Origin: DASSUW01 sp963759375
GTDB lineage: Bacteria; Actinomycetota; Thermoleophilia; Solirubrobacterales; Solirubrobacteraceae
Length of the DNA: 64,000 bases
Assembly (NCBI GenBank): GCA_963759375.1
Contig: CAVWYY010000003.1
Span: 496,001-560,000 of the forward strand
Reading direction: 5' to 3'
Part shown: piece after piece, positions 23,902 through 32,549 of the stretch
Numbering within the stretch: position 1 is the stretch's first letter
Layout of the letters: the number at the start of each line of letters is the position of its first letter
Translations under genes and position numbers: made by a program
Notes under the pieces: model-generated
Databases searched by the model: none
What the model was told of the DNA's origin: nothing
What the model saw: the letters and a program-made list of their open reading frames with translations, nothing else

Positions 23902-24487
23902 GCTGTACGGGCGCCCGGCCGCGCCGCCCCACGGCCACGGGCTCGACGAGCTGATCCTCACCGTCCTCTCGCAGTCGACCAACGACCGCAACCGCGACGT
24001 CGCCTTCCTGCGCCTACGCGACCGCTTCGGGAGCTGGGAGGCGGTGCGCGACGCGCCCAACGCCGAGGTCGAGGAGGCGATCCGCCCTGGCGGGATCTCC
24101 AGGGTCAAGTCGGTGCGGATCCAGGAGATCCTGCGGGAGTTGCCGGACCCGCTCGACGGGCCGCATCTGCGCGATCAGGACTTCCTCGTCTCGCTGCCCG
24201 GCGTCGGCCGCAAGACTGCCGCCTGCGTCCGGCTGTTCGCCTACGGTGAGCGCGACGTGCCCGTCGACACGCACGTATCCCGCGTCGGCACGCGGCTCGG
24301 GTTCTTCCGGGCGAACGCGCCGTTCCTGGAGATGCACGACGAGATGCTGGCGCTCACCCCGCGCGGGCAGGAGCTCGAGCTGCACGTGAACATGCTCCGG
24401 CACGGCCGCCGCACCTGCCACGCGCGCCGCCCCGAGTGCCACGACTGCGCGCTGCTGCGGATGTGCCCCACCGGGCCGATCGGATGA
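23855..24487 (+). CDS. Endonuclease III-like HhH-GPD DNA glycosylase with [4Fe-4S] cluster
   Basis: 210 residues. The helix-hairpin-helix LPGVGRKTAACV contains the catalytic-type lysine. VDTHVSRVGTRLGF carries the catalytic Asp. The C-terminal cysteines follow C-x6-C-x2-C-x5-C (CHARRPECHDCALLRMC), the iron-sulfur loop of endonuclease III. The family excises oxidised pyrimidines and cuts abasic sites. The ILTVLSQSTNDRNRD motif is the variant seen in a subgroup of actinobacterial Nth-like proteins in place of LSAQTTD. It overlaps the kinase gene at its 5' end and the next gene by four bases (ATGA). Confidence 0.9.
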   Translation: MVSRARVRRIRDRLRELYGRPAAPPHGHGLDELILTVLSQSTNDRNRDVAFLRLRDRFGSWEAVRDAPNAEVEEAIRPGGISRVKSVRIQEILRELPDPLDGPHLRDQDFLVSLPGVGRKTAACVRLFAYGERDVPVDTHVSRVGTRLGFFRANAPFLEMHDEMLALTPRGQELELHVNMLRHGRRTCHARRPECHDCALLRMCPTGPIG

Positions 24488-25434
24488 TCTACGAGTCCGA
24501 TCCGCAGGCCGCGCCGGACTCGGAGTTCGTCCCCGGCGAGCTCGCGCTCCTGGTCGCCGGCAACCGCGGCCGCCTGCTCGACGCCCGGCGCACGCCGGTC
24601 ACCGTCACCGCGGTGCGGCCCGCGACCGGCGACTTCGAGATCGAGATCGGTGCGTTCGAGGACGCCGGGGCGCGCTGGGTCCTCCCGCTGCAGGACGTCG
24701 GCCGCTTCCAGTTCGCGCGCGACGCCGCCCGTGACGGCGCGGCCGAGCTCGAACAGGCGGCCGCACGCTTCGACCGCGTGCTGGAGATCGCGTGCGACGA
24801 GGACGCCCGCGCCGCAACCATGCGGCGCCTCGGGGACGAGCGCGCCGCCACCGCGGCGTGGCTGCGCGAGCGGCTGCCGGTAGTCGACGTCGACGCCTGC
24901 GTCGAGCGCCGTGAGGGAGAGCCGTCGTTGTACGCGCTGCTCGACGCGCGGTTGGGCGAGCTCGCCGCCCTCGACCGCGCGTTCGCCGCCGCGTTCGTCA
25001 GCAACCCGGGCTCGGGCGAGCTGGTCAAGGGCCACGCGATCGTCCTGGCCGAGCTCGGGCTGTGCCCGTACCGGGGCCAGGTCGTCCGCGACCCCGCCAC
25101 GTTCGCGAACCTGCCGAAGGAGCGTCGCGCGGACCACCTCGTTGCGCGGCTCGCGTTCGTCCAGGCGGTGTGGTCGGCGCTCGGGCGCGAGACCGTCACG
25201 CTGCACCGGGCCGCCGCCGTCGGGCCGCGCCGGCCGGCGTCGCTGGTGTCGAGCACGTTCTCGGCCGCCGTCGCCGCTTCGCACTTCGCCGCGGCCGCGA
25301 CTGCGGTGCACTGGCGGCAGGATGTCGAGTTCGATCGCCTGCTCATGACGTTCCTGGAGACGCGGGCGCTGAACGCGCCGTATCGCGAGGCCGAGGCGAT
25401 ATTGCTCGCCGATCCCGGAAACCTCGCGTTCTAG
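24484..25434 (+). CDS. Unknown protein with ADP-ribosyltransferase-like C-terminal half
   Basis: 316 residues. The N-terminal 80 (GELALLVAGNRGRLLDARRT, EIEIGAFEDAGARWVLPLQDVGRFQF) look like a small beta domain, followed by helices. The last 80 residues fit the R-S-E pattern of arginine/threonine-type ADP-ribosyltransferases. Arg242 is in VTLHRAA, Ser256-Ser257-Thr258 with Ser260 is in LVSSTFSAAVAASHF, and Glu302-x-Glu304 is in YREAEAILLADPG. This assignment is inference from motif order and spacing. The gene overlaps the nth-like stop (ATGA) and ends the exporter-kinase-nuclease run, 54 bases before dnaK. Confidence 0.55.
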   Translation: MIYESDPQAAPDSEFVPGELALLVAGNRGRLLDARRTPVTVTAVRPATGDFEIEIGAFEDAGARWVLPLQDVGRFQFARDAARDGAAELEQAAARFDRVLEIACDEDARAATMRRLGDERAATAAWLRERLPVVDVDACVERREGEPSLYALLDARLGELAALDRAFAAAFVSNPGSGELVKGHAIVLAELGLCPYRGQVVRDPATFANLPKERRADHLVARLAFVQAVWSALGRETVTLHRAAAVGPRRPASLVSSTFSAAVAASHFAAAATAVHWRQDVEFDRLLMTFLETRALNAPYREAEAILLADPGNLAF

Positions 25435-25438
25435 TCGC

Positions 25439-25465
25439 TAGAATCTGCGTCACGCAGACTGAGAT
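25439..25465 (+). promoter_or_regulatory. dnaK promoter -10 and HspR-type (HAIR-like) operator
   Basis: TAGAAT at 25439-25444 is a good -10 box. ATCTGCGTC (25443-25451) and GACTGAGAT (25457-25465) form a dyad with five-base spacing, and the inner GT-N7-AC core matches the HspR-associated inverted repeat. The same dyad, better preserved, lies in front of clpB (34694-34720). HspR encoded downstream would bind over the -10 box and repress. Confidence 0.7.
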
Positions 25466-25488
25466 CTTGAGCTAGGGAGCACACCAAC

Positions 25489-27405
<1,917 letters not shown>

Positions 27406-27408
27406 GCC

Positions 27409-27969
27409 ATGGCGAACGAGGAGACCAAGACCGAGGAGTTCACCGCTGCCGCGCCGCCCCATCCCGGGGCGGCCGGCACCGGCGAGACGTCGTTCGGCGA
27501 CGCCGAGGCGCCCGCCGCGGCCGAGCACGCCGTGGCGCTCGAGCAGGCGGAGGACGAGCGCGACAAGTACCTGGCGCTCGCCCAGCGCACGCAGGCGGAC
27601 TTCGAGAACTACCGCAAGCGCATGGCCCGTGAGAACGCGGCCGCGCAGGACCGCGGGGTCGCGAAGGTGACCAAGGAGCTGCTGCCCGCGCTCGACCACC
27701 TCGAGCACGCGCTCAAGGCGGCGGCCGGACACGAGGAGGTCGTCAAGGGCTTCGCCATGGTGAGCGGCGAGATCACGGCCGCCCTCGGGCGCGCCGGGAT
27801 CGAGGCGTTCTCACCGATCGGCGAGCCGTTCGACCCCAACGAGCACGAGGCGATGGCCGCGCAGCCGTCCGAGGACGCCGAGTCCGGGACGGTCATCGAG
27901 GTCTACCAGCAGGGCTACCGGCTCAACGGCGCCGTGCTGCGTCCGGCCCGGGTCGTGGTGGCGGAGTAG
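27409..27969 (+). CDS. grpE: Nucleotide exchange factor GrpE
   Basis: 186 residues. A disordered Glu/Ala/Pro-rich N-terminus is followed by the long coiled coil (ALEQAEDERDKYLALAQRTQ, ADFENYRKRMARE). The C-terminal beta domain has the signature PIGEPFDPNEHEAMA and VIEVYQQGYRLNGAVLRPARVVVA. It releases ADP from DnaK. It starts three bases after the dnaK stop and precedes dnaJ by nine. Confidence 0.97.
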   Translation: MANEETKTEEFTAAAPPHPGAAGTGETSFGDAEAPAAAEHAVALEQAEDERDKYLALAQRTQADFENYRKRMARENAAAQDRGVAKVTKELLPALDHLEHALKAAAGHEEVVKGFAMVSGEITAALGRAGIEAFSPIGEPFDPNEHEAMAAQPSEDAESGTVIEVYQQGYRLNGAVLRPARVVVAE

Positions 27970-27978
27970 GAGGCCGGC

Positions 27979-29097
27979 GTGGCGCGTTCGGGCGACTACT
28001 ACAAGACCCTCGGGGTCGACAAGAAGGCCTCCCAGGAGGAGATCAAGAAGGCGTACCGCAAGCTCGCGCGCCAGTACCACCCGGACACGAACAAGGACGC
28101 GGGCGCCGAGGAGCGCTTCAAGGAGATCTCCGAGGCCTACGACGTCCTGGGCGACCCTGAGAAGCGCAAGAAGTACGACCGCGGGCAGTCCGTGTTCGGC
28201 GGCGCCAACCCGTTCGGGGGCGGTGCGCCGGGTGGCGGCACCACCGCGGGCGGCGACTTCGGCTCGTTCTCCGACATCCTGTCGAACATCTTCAACACGA
28301 CCGCGGGGCGCGGCGGCGCACGGACGCGGCCGGCCGCCGAGCGCGGGCGCGACCTGGAGACCACGGTCTCGCTGTCGTTCGAGCAGGCCGTCGAGGGCGC
28401 GCAGATCCCGGTGTCGGTGTCGACGCACATCGCGTGCAACACCTGCCGCGGCACCGGCGCCCGGCCCGGAACCTCGCCGATCGTCTGCCCCGTATGTCAG
28501 GGTCGCGGCGTGGAGTCACAGGGTCAGGGCGTCTTCTCGATCACCCGGCCGTGCTCCCGCTGCGGCGGCAGCGGCACCGTGATCGAGGACCCGTGCCCGA
28601 CCTGCGGTGGCCAGGGACGGCTGCGCGAGCTCAAGAAGTACCGCGTGAACATCCCGGCGGGGGTCAAGGAAGGCTCGCGGATCCGCCTGCCCGGCAAGGG
28701 CGAGGCGGGCCTGCGCGGCGGCCCGGCGGGCGACCTCTACGTGATCACGCACGTGAGCGACTCGCCGGTGTTCCGGCGCAAGGGCGACAACTTCGAGGTC
28801 GAGGTCCCGATCACGATCACCGAGGCGATGCGCGGCGCCGACGTCGAGGTCCCGACGCTGCACGGCACGAAGAAGCTGCGCGTGCCGGGCGGGACCAAGC
28901 ACGGCACGGTCCAGCGCCTGCGCGGCGAAGGGCCGCCCGCGCTGTCCGGCGGCAAGCGCGGCGACATCCACTACCGGTTCGTGATCGACGTGCCGCGCGA
29001 GCTCACGGACGAGCAGCAGGCCGCGGTCGAGGCGCTGTCGCAGACGATGAACGGCAACCCGCGCGATTCGCTGCTGCGCGCGGCGGGAGGCCAGTGA
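27979..29097 (+). CDS. dnaJ: Co-chaperone DnaJ
   Basis: 372 residues with a GTG start preceded by GGAGG. The J domain has YKTLGVDKKASQEEIKKAYR and the HPD triad (ARQYHPDTNKD). A Gly/Phe-rich stretch follows. Four zinc-finger repeats are intact: CNTCRGTG, CPVCQGRG, CSRCGGSG and CPTCGGQG. Substrate-binding domains complete the type I architecture. It stimulates DnaK ATPase and delivers unfolded proteins. Its TGA overlaps the hspR ATG by one base. Confidence 0.98.
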   Translation: MARSGDYYKTLGVDKKASQEEIKKAYRKLARQYHPDTNKDAGAEERFKEISEAYDVLGDPEKRKKYDRGQSVFGGANPFGGGAPGGGTTAGGDFGSFSDILSNIFNTTAGRGGARTRPAAERGRDLETTVSLSFEQAVEGAQIPVSVSTHIACNTCRGTGARPGTSPIVCPVCQGRGVESQGQGVFSITRPCSRCGGSGTVIEDPCPTCGGQGRLRELKKYRVNIPAGVKEGSRIRLPGKGEAGLRGGPAGDLYVITHVSDSPVFRRKGDNFEVEVPITITEAMRGADVEVPTLHGTKKLRVPGGTKHGTVQRLRGEGPPALSGGKRGDIHYRFVIDVPRELTDEQQAAVEALSQTMNGNPRDSLLRAAGGQ

Positions 29098-29540
29098 TGG
29101 CCACTCGCCGTACGCGTGTGACCGCGCGGGTGGAGTCCGGGCGCGGCGTGTTCATGATCTCGGTCGCCGCTGAGCTGGCCGACATGCACCCGCAGACGCT
29201 GCGCATGTACGAGGCGCGCGGGCTGATCGAGCCCAAGCGCTCGCCGAAGGGCACCCGGCTGTACTCGCAGGACGACGTCGATCGCCTGCGTCGCATCCAG
29301 GAGATGACCACCGAGCTGGGCATGAACCTGGCCGGCGTCGAGCGCGTGTTCGAGCTCGAGGGCAAGCTGACGCGGCTGCAGACCAAGGTCGACGCGATGG
29401 AGCGCCGGGTGAAGGAGCTGCAGGAGGAGATCACGCGCCTCGAGGAGGTCCGCCGGGAGGTCCGTGCCGAGATCGTGCGCTACGAGGCCCCGGGCACCGC
29501 GCTCATCCCGATCCGGCACGTGAAGCGGTCGGCGCGGTAG
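29097..29540 (+). CDS. hspR: Heat-shock repressor HspR (MerR family)
   Basis: 147 residues. The MerR-type winged helix-turn-helix FMISVAAELADMHPQTLRMYE..GLIEPKRSPKGTRLYSQDDV is typical of HspR. A coiled coil (VERVFELEGKLTRLQTKVDAME...EEVRREVRAEI) serves dimerisation. HspR represses dnaK and clpB operons, with DnaK as co-repressor in other actinobacteria. Matching dyads at 25443-25465 and 34694-34720 are its expected targets here, giving an autoregulated circuit. The 3' end overlaps the convergent membrane gene by 38 bases. Confidence 0.95.
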   Translation: MATRRTRVTARVESGRGVFMISVAAELADMHPQTLRMYEARGLIEPKRSPKGTRLYSQDDVDRLRRIQEMTTELGMNLAGVERVFELEGKLTRLQTKVDAMERRVKELQEEITRLEEVRREVRAEIVRYEAPGTALIPIRHVKRSAR

Positions 29541-30045
29541 CCGCGGGAAGCGCGCGCAGGATGCCCAGGTAGAGGATGGGCGTCCCGGTGGCGATCAGCA
29601 GCACCGCGATGATCCGGCGGTCGCTGCCCGCGCCGAGCGCGTGGGCGACCCCCATCGCGTAGACGAGCGGCGTCAGCCGGTGCAGGTTCCGCCAGCGCTT
29701 GGTGCCGATCCGGCGGCGAACGTAGAACGTGAGGCCGAGGATCGCCGCCAGGTAGCCGGCGACGATGCCGATGCCGGTGAACACCGGCTCGTAGTCCATG
29801 ACGAACGGGACGGCGATGCCGACCGGGCCGGGGTTCAGCCAGCGATCGCCGAGCAGGGTGATGCCGTGGACGGCGATCGCCACCAGCGCGGCGAGCGCCG
29901 CATGCTCGTGGACCGCGATCAGCGTGCGCGACAGGCCGGGGCGGCGGAACGCCTTCGACGCCATGGCGAGCCCGATCGCGACCGACAGACCGATCAGCGC
30001 CAGCGCGACGACGCCGGACGCCCGGCTGGCCAGCCACCAGCTCAT
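29503..30045 (-). CDS. Ferric-reductase-like transmembrane (haem b) protein
   Basis: 180 residues with about five to six helices. The His-bearing helices LIAVHEHAALAALVAIAVHGITLLGD and NLHRLTPLVYAMGVAHALGAG fit the ferric-reductase-like/MsrQ haem-binding domain, which passes electrons across the membrane. There is no flavin or NADPH domain. The ATG overlaps the apbE stop in a four-base ATGA, so the two proteins are made together. This pairing with ApbE is seen in extracytosolic flavin-transfer systems (known association; the role here is inferred). Confidence 0.8.
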   Translation of the reverse strand: MSWWLASRASGVVALALIGLSVAIGLAMASKAFRRPGLSRTLIAVHEHAALAALVAIAVHGITLLGDRWLNPGPVGIAVPFVMDYEPVFTGIGIVAGYLAAILGLTFYVRRRIGTKRWRNLHRLTPLVYAMGVAHALGAGSDRRIIAVLLIATGTPILYLGILRALPAATAPTASRAGSG

Positions 30046-30917
30046 GCCGGCACCGCCACGTCGGCGGTCGTGACCAGCAGGCCGCCGCGGCGCGCCAGGA
30101 TCGCGCGGCCCTGCTCGGGGCCGGCCAGCACGGCGGCCTTCGCGAGCGCCTCGGCGAGCGCGGCGGTCGGCGCCTTGGCGGTGGCGGCGAGCACGCCGGT
30201 CCACGCCGGCCGGCCGGTCGAGGGGTCGAGCAGATGGTGGGCGGGCAGCCCGCCCGGCCCCCACCAGATCCGGCGGTCGATGCCGGAGGTGGCGACCGCG
30301 TCATCGTGCAGCCGCACGGTCTCGATCGGCTCCTGCGTGAGCGGGTCGAGCACCAGCACCTCGTGGGCGCCGTGCACGCGGAGATCGCCGCCGAGGTCGG
30401 CCGCGCACGGGCCGTGCGGGGCGAGCAGCTCGACGGCCAGGTCGGCGGCGAGGCCCTTGGCGCTGCCGCCGAGGTCGAGCCGCAGGCCGGGCGGGCGCGA
30501 GATCGCGCCGGCCGCGTGGTCGACGTAGACGCTGCGCCACAGCGCGCCCGGGTGGGCGGCCGCCGGGCGTGGGTCGGGCGCGGCGGCGAGCGCCTCGCGG
30601 AGGTCGGCGCGCGGACGGCCGACCAGCGAGCGCGAGTACCCGGCGCGGACGACCGCCCCGAGCAGCGTCGGGTCGGCGAGGCCGCCGGTGGCGGCCGCGC
30701 CGGCCAGCGCGGCGCCGACCGCCTCGCGCAGCGACGGCGACGCGGGCACGGACTCGCGCGCGTCGTCGTTGAGCCGGCACAGCTCGCTGGCGGGGTCGAA
30801 CCGCGTGAGCCGCGCCTCGAGGTCCTCGATCAGCGCGCGGGCGGCCTCCAGGGGCGCGCCCGGCTGGCCGAGCAGGCGCACGCTCGTGCCCATGGCGGGG
30901 AACGCGAGCTCTCTCAC
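30042..30917 (-). CDS. apbE: FAD:protein FMN transferase
   Basis: 291 residues of the ApbE family, which attaches FMN covalently to Thr/Ser of exported redox proteins. FPAMGTSVRLL, LTRFDPASELCRLN, LRLDLGGSAKGLAADLAVELL, AADLGGDLRVHG, AVATSGIDRRIWW and HHLLDPSTGRPA are the conserved blocks. The LGGSAKG segment corresponds to the usual LGGIAKGYA FAD site. No signal peptide is evident, although many homologues are exported. No FMN_bind-domain target protein is encoded nearby, which is odd for such a locus. It overlaps its neighbours by four bases on both sides. Confidence 0.9.
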   Translation of the reverse strand: MRELAFPAMGTSVRLLGQPGAPLEAARALIEDLEARLTRFDPASELCRLNDDARESVPASPSLREAVGAALAGAAATGGLADPTLLGAVVRAGYSRSLVGRPRADLREALAAAPDPRPAAAHPGALWRSVYVDHAAGAISRPPGLRLDLGGSAKGLAADLAVELLAPHGPCAADLGGDLRVHGAHEVLVLDPLTQEPIETVRLHDDAVATSGIDRRIWWGPGGLPAHHLLDPSTGRPAWTGVLAATAKAPTAALAEALAKAAVLAGPEQGRAILARRGGLLVTTADVAVPA

Positions 30918-31243
30918 GACGACTGCGTGGTCAGGGGGGCCGGAGCCGGTGCGGGCGCCGGTGCGGGGGCGGGAGCCGGAGCGGAGGTCGTCTGCGCCGG
31001 CGCAGACTGGCGCGGCGGTGCGTCGGCGCGGTGGTGGATCACGACGGTCTTGATCACGCGGCGCACCACGACCTGGCGCGGCTCGCGCTGGGCGGCCGCC
31101 GCCGCGGGCTCGGCCGGCGCCTCGGCCTGGAAGCCGATGCCGGCCAGCACCGCGAAGAACGCGCCGAGCGCCCCGCCGAAGACCCAGCCGGCCGACGGCT
31201 TGCGGGGCGCCGGCCGCTTGGGCTCAGTCGTCGTCGCCGCCAT
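30914..31243 (-). CDS. Single-pass membrane protein with Pro-Ala repeat tail
   Basis: 109 residues. A basic Pro-rich N-terminus (EPKRPAPRKPSAG) precedes one membrane helix (WVFGGALGAFFAVLAGIGF). An external part follows with QVVVRRVIKTVVIHHR, and the tail contains seven Ala-Pro repeats. The VxRRxxxxxVxHxR segment resembles QVRTEVVRRTVHRN in the neighbouring acidic protein, so the two may share a short module. The ATG lies within the end of the upstream gene (20-base overlap), and the stop overlaps apbE. The function is unknown; a scaffold or electron-transfer accessory is possible. Confidence 0.55.
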   Translation of the reverse strand: MAATTTEPKRPAPRKPSAGWVFGGALGAFFAVLAGIGFQAEAPAEPAAAAAQREPRQVVVRRVIKTVVIHHRADAPPRQSAPAQTTSAPAPAPAPAPAPAPAPLTTQSS

Positions 31244-31736
31244 GCCCGGACGAGTCGTCATCGCCGCCGCCGTGGCCGGACGAGTCGTCGTCCCCGCCAC
31301 CGTGACCGGAGTTGTCATCGTCGCCGCCGTGGCCGGACGAGTCGTCGTCGTGGCCGCTGCTCGACGAGCCGGGGCCGCTGTTGTCGTCGTCGTCACCGTG
31401 GTCGTCGTCACGCCCGTGGCGGCCGTGGTCGTCGCCCACGTCGTGGCCGCTGACGGTGGCGCTCGGGGCCGGCGCCACCGGGGTGCGGGGCGCGTCGCCC
31501 GGACCCTGGTCGGCGGTGCCGTCGTCGTCGGACGAGGAGGACTGCGCGCCGGCGTTCCGGTGCACGGTCCGGCGCACCACCTCGGTGCGGACCTGCGGCG
31601 GCGGGTCGGTCTCCGCGGTCGGGGCCGGGGCGGTGGTGGTGGGTTCGGTCCCGCCGCCGGCGAGTGCCACGGCGGCGAGCACGCCGAGCGCGACGATCGT
31701 GGCCGCGGCGGCGATCGATTGGCGGGTGAATCGCAT
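31224..31736 (-). CDS. Exported Asp/Ser/Gly/His-repeat protein, paralogue 1
   Basis: 170 residues. MRFTRQSIAAAATIVALGVLAAVAL is a signal peptide or membrane anchor. After a Thr/Pro linker, the C-terminal half is a repetitive acidic tail with several copies of DDDSSGHGG. The His and Asp content suggests binding of divalent metal or calcium. An unusually similar tail ends the protein at 33909, on the other side of the two-component genes. It heads an overlapping four-gene run with the Pro-Ala protein, apbE and the ferric-reductase-like gene. A direct-repeat regulator site lies 44 bases upstream. Confidence 0.65.
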   Translation of the reverse strand: MRFTRQSIAAAATIVALGVLAAVALAGGGTEPTTTAPAPTAETDPPPQVRTEVVRRTVHRNAGAQSSSSDDDGTADQGPGDAPRTPVAPAPSATVSGHDVGDDHGRHGRDDDHGDDDDNSGPGSSSSGHDDDSSGHGGDDDNSGHGGGDDDSSGHGGGDDDSSGHGGDDD

Positions 31737-31780
31737 GCCTCCAGAGTCGGCAGAGGCCGGCCAAGCCCCCGGCAACGCTG

Positions 31781-31798
31781 GGTTAAACCTTGGGAAAG
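31781..31798 (-). promoter_or_regulatory. Direct-repeat response-regulator site upstream of paralogue 1
   Basis: Read on the minus strand, TTTCCC and TTAACC occur 11 bases apart (CTTTCCC-N5-TTAACC). The same arrangement and orientation lies before paralogue 2 at 33869-33886. An 11-base direct repeat is the usual binding pattern of OmpR/PhoB-type regulators. The site also covers the -35 region of the response regulator's own promoter. Confidence 0.6.
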
Positions 31799-31814
31799 CC
31801 CCCGCGCGCGTGGC

Positions 31815-31820
31815 TAGATT
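31815..31820 (+). promoter_or_regulatory. -10 box of the response regulator gene
   Basis: TAGATT lies seven bases before the GTG start at 31828, predicting a leaderless transcript. A TTGGGA (31790-31795) could serve as a -35 with a 19-base spacer and overlaps the direct-repeat site, which would allow autoregulation. Confidence 0.5.
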
Positions 31821-31827
31821 CGTCGGC

Positions 31828-32535
31828 GTGAAACCGCGTGTGTTGTTCGTGGAGGACGAGCCGAGCATCTACGAGCCGTTCTCGAAGGCCCTGGCCCGCG
31901 AGGGCTTCGAGCCCGTCGTCGCCCGGACCGCCGCCCGGGCGCTGGAGCTCGCCGAGGACGGCGACTTCGCCATCGTGCTGCTCGACCTGACGCTGCCGGA
32001 CGGCGACGGCCGCGACATCTGCCGTGCGATCCGGCGCGGCTCGTCGGTCCCGATCCTGATGCTCACCGCGCGCGGGACCGAGGCCGACCGGATCGTCGGC
32101 CTCGAGCTGGGCGCCGACGACTACGTGGTCAAGCCGTTCAGCGGCGGCGAGGTGATCGCGCGGATCCGGGCGATCCTGCGCCGCGCCCAGCCGGCGCCGG
32201 GCGGGGAGGAGGAGCCACCAGGGCCCGTCGCCGTCGGCGAGCTGGAGGTCGACGTCGCCTCCCGCCGCGCCCGCCTCGGCGACGACGAGCTGCAGCTCTC
32301 GCGCAAGGAGTTCGACCTGCTGTCGGAGCTGATCCGCCACGCCGGTCGCGTGGTCACCCGCGAGCAGCTCATGGACCGCGTCTGGGACGAGAACTGGTTC
32401 GGCTCCACCAAGACGCTCGACGTCCACATCCGCTGGTTGCGCCAGAAGCTCGGCGACGACCCGACCGACCCTCGGTACCTGCACACCGTCCGCGGCGTCG
32501 GCTTCCGCTTCACCGCTCCCGAGGAGTTCTCGTAA
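31828..32535 (+). CDS. OmpR/PhoB-family response regulator
   Basis: 235 residues. The receiver domain has the acidic pair in FVEDEP, the phospho-acceptor Asp in VLLDLTLPDGDG, Thr in LMLTARG and Lys in DDYVVKPFS. The C-terminal winged helix has LSRKEFDLLSELIRHAGRVV, TREQLMDRVW and TLDVHIRWLRQKLGDDP. It should act with the kinase encoded 15 bases downstream. Likely targets, from matching 11-base direct repeats, are the two acidic secreted protein genes that flank the pair. The frame is open upstream to 31312, but that part is antisense to the acidic gene. Confidence 0.95.
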   Translation: MKPRVLFVEDEPSIYEPFSKALAREGFEPVVARTAARALELAEDGDFAIVLLDLTLPDGDGRDICRAIRRGSSVPILMLTARGTEADRIVGLELGADDYVVKPFSGGEVIARIRAILRRAQPAPGGEEEPPGPVAVGELEVDVASRRARLGDDELQLSRKEFDLLSELIRHAGRVVTREQLMDRVWDENWFGSTKTLDVHIRWLRQKLGDDPTDPRYLHTVRGVGFRFTAPEEFS

Positions 32536-32549
32536 GCCTCCGGAACCGC

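Noticed and set aside
30914..31411. Longer 165-residue version of the Pro-Ala protein starting at 31411
   Set aside because: The added Thr/Ala-rich residues are translated from the acidic repeat gene in another frame; ATG 31243 gives a sensible membrane protein with a normal overlap.
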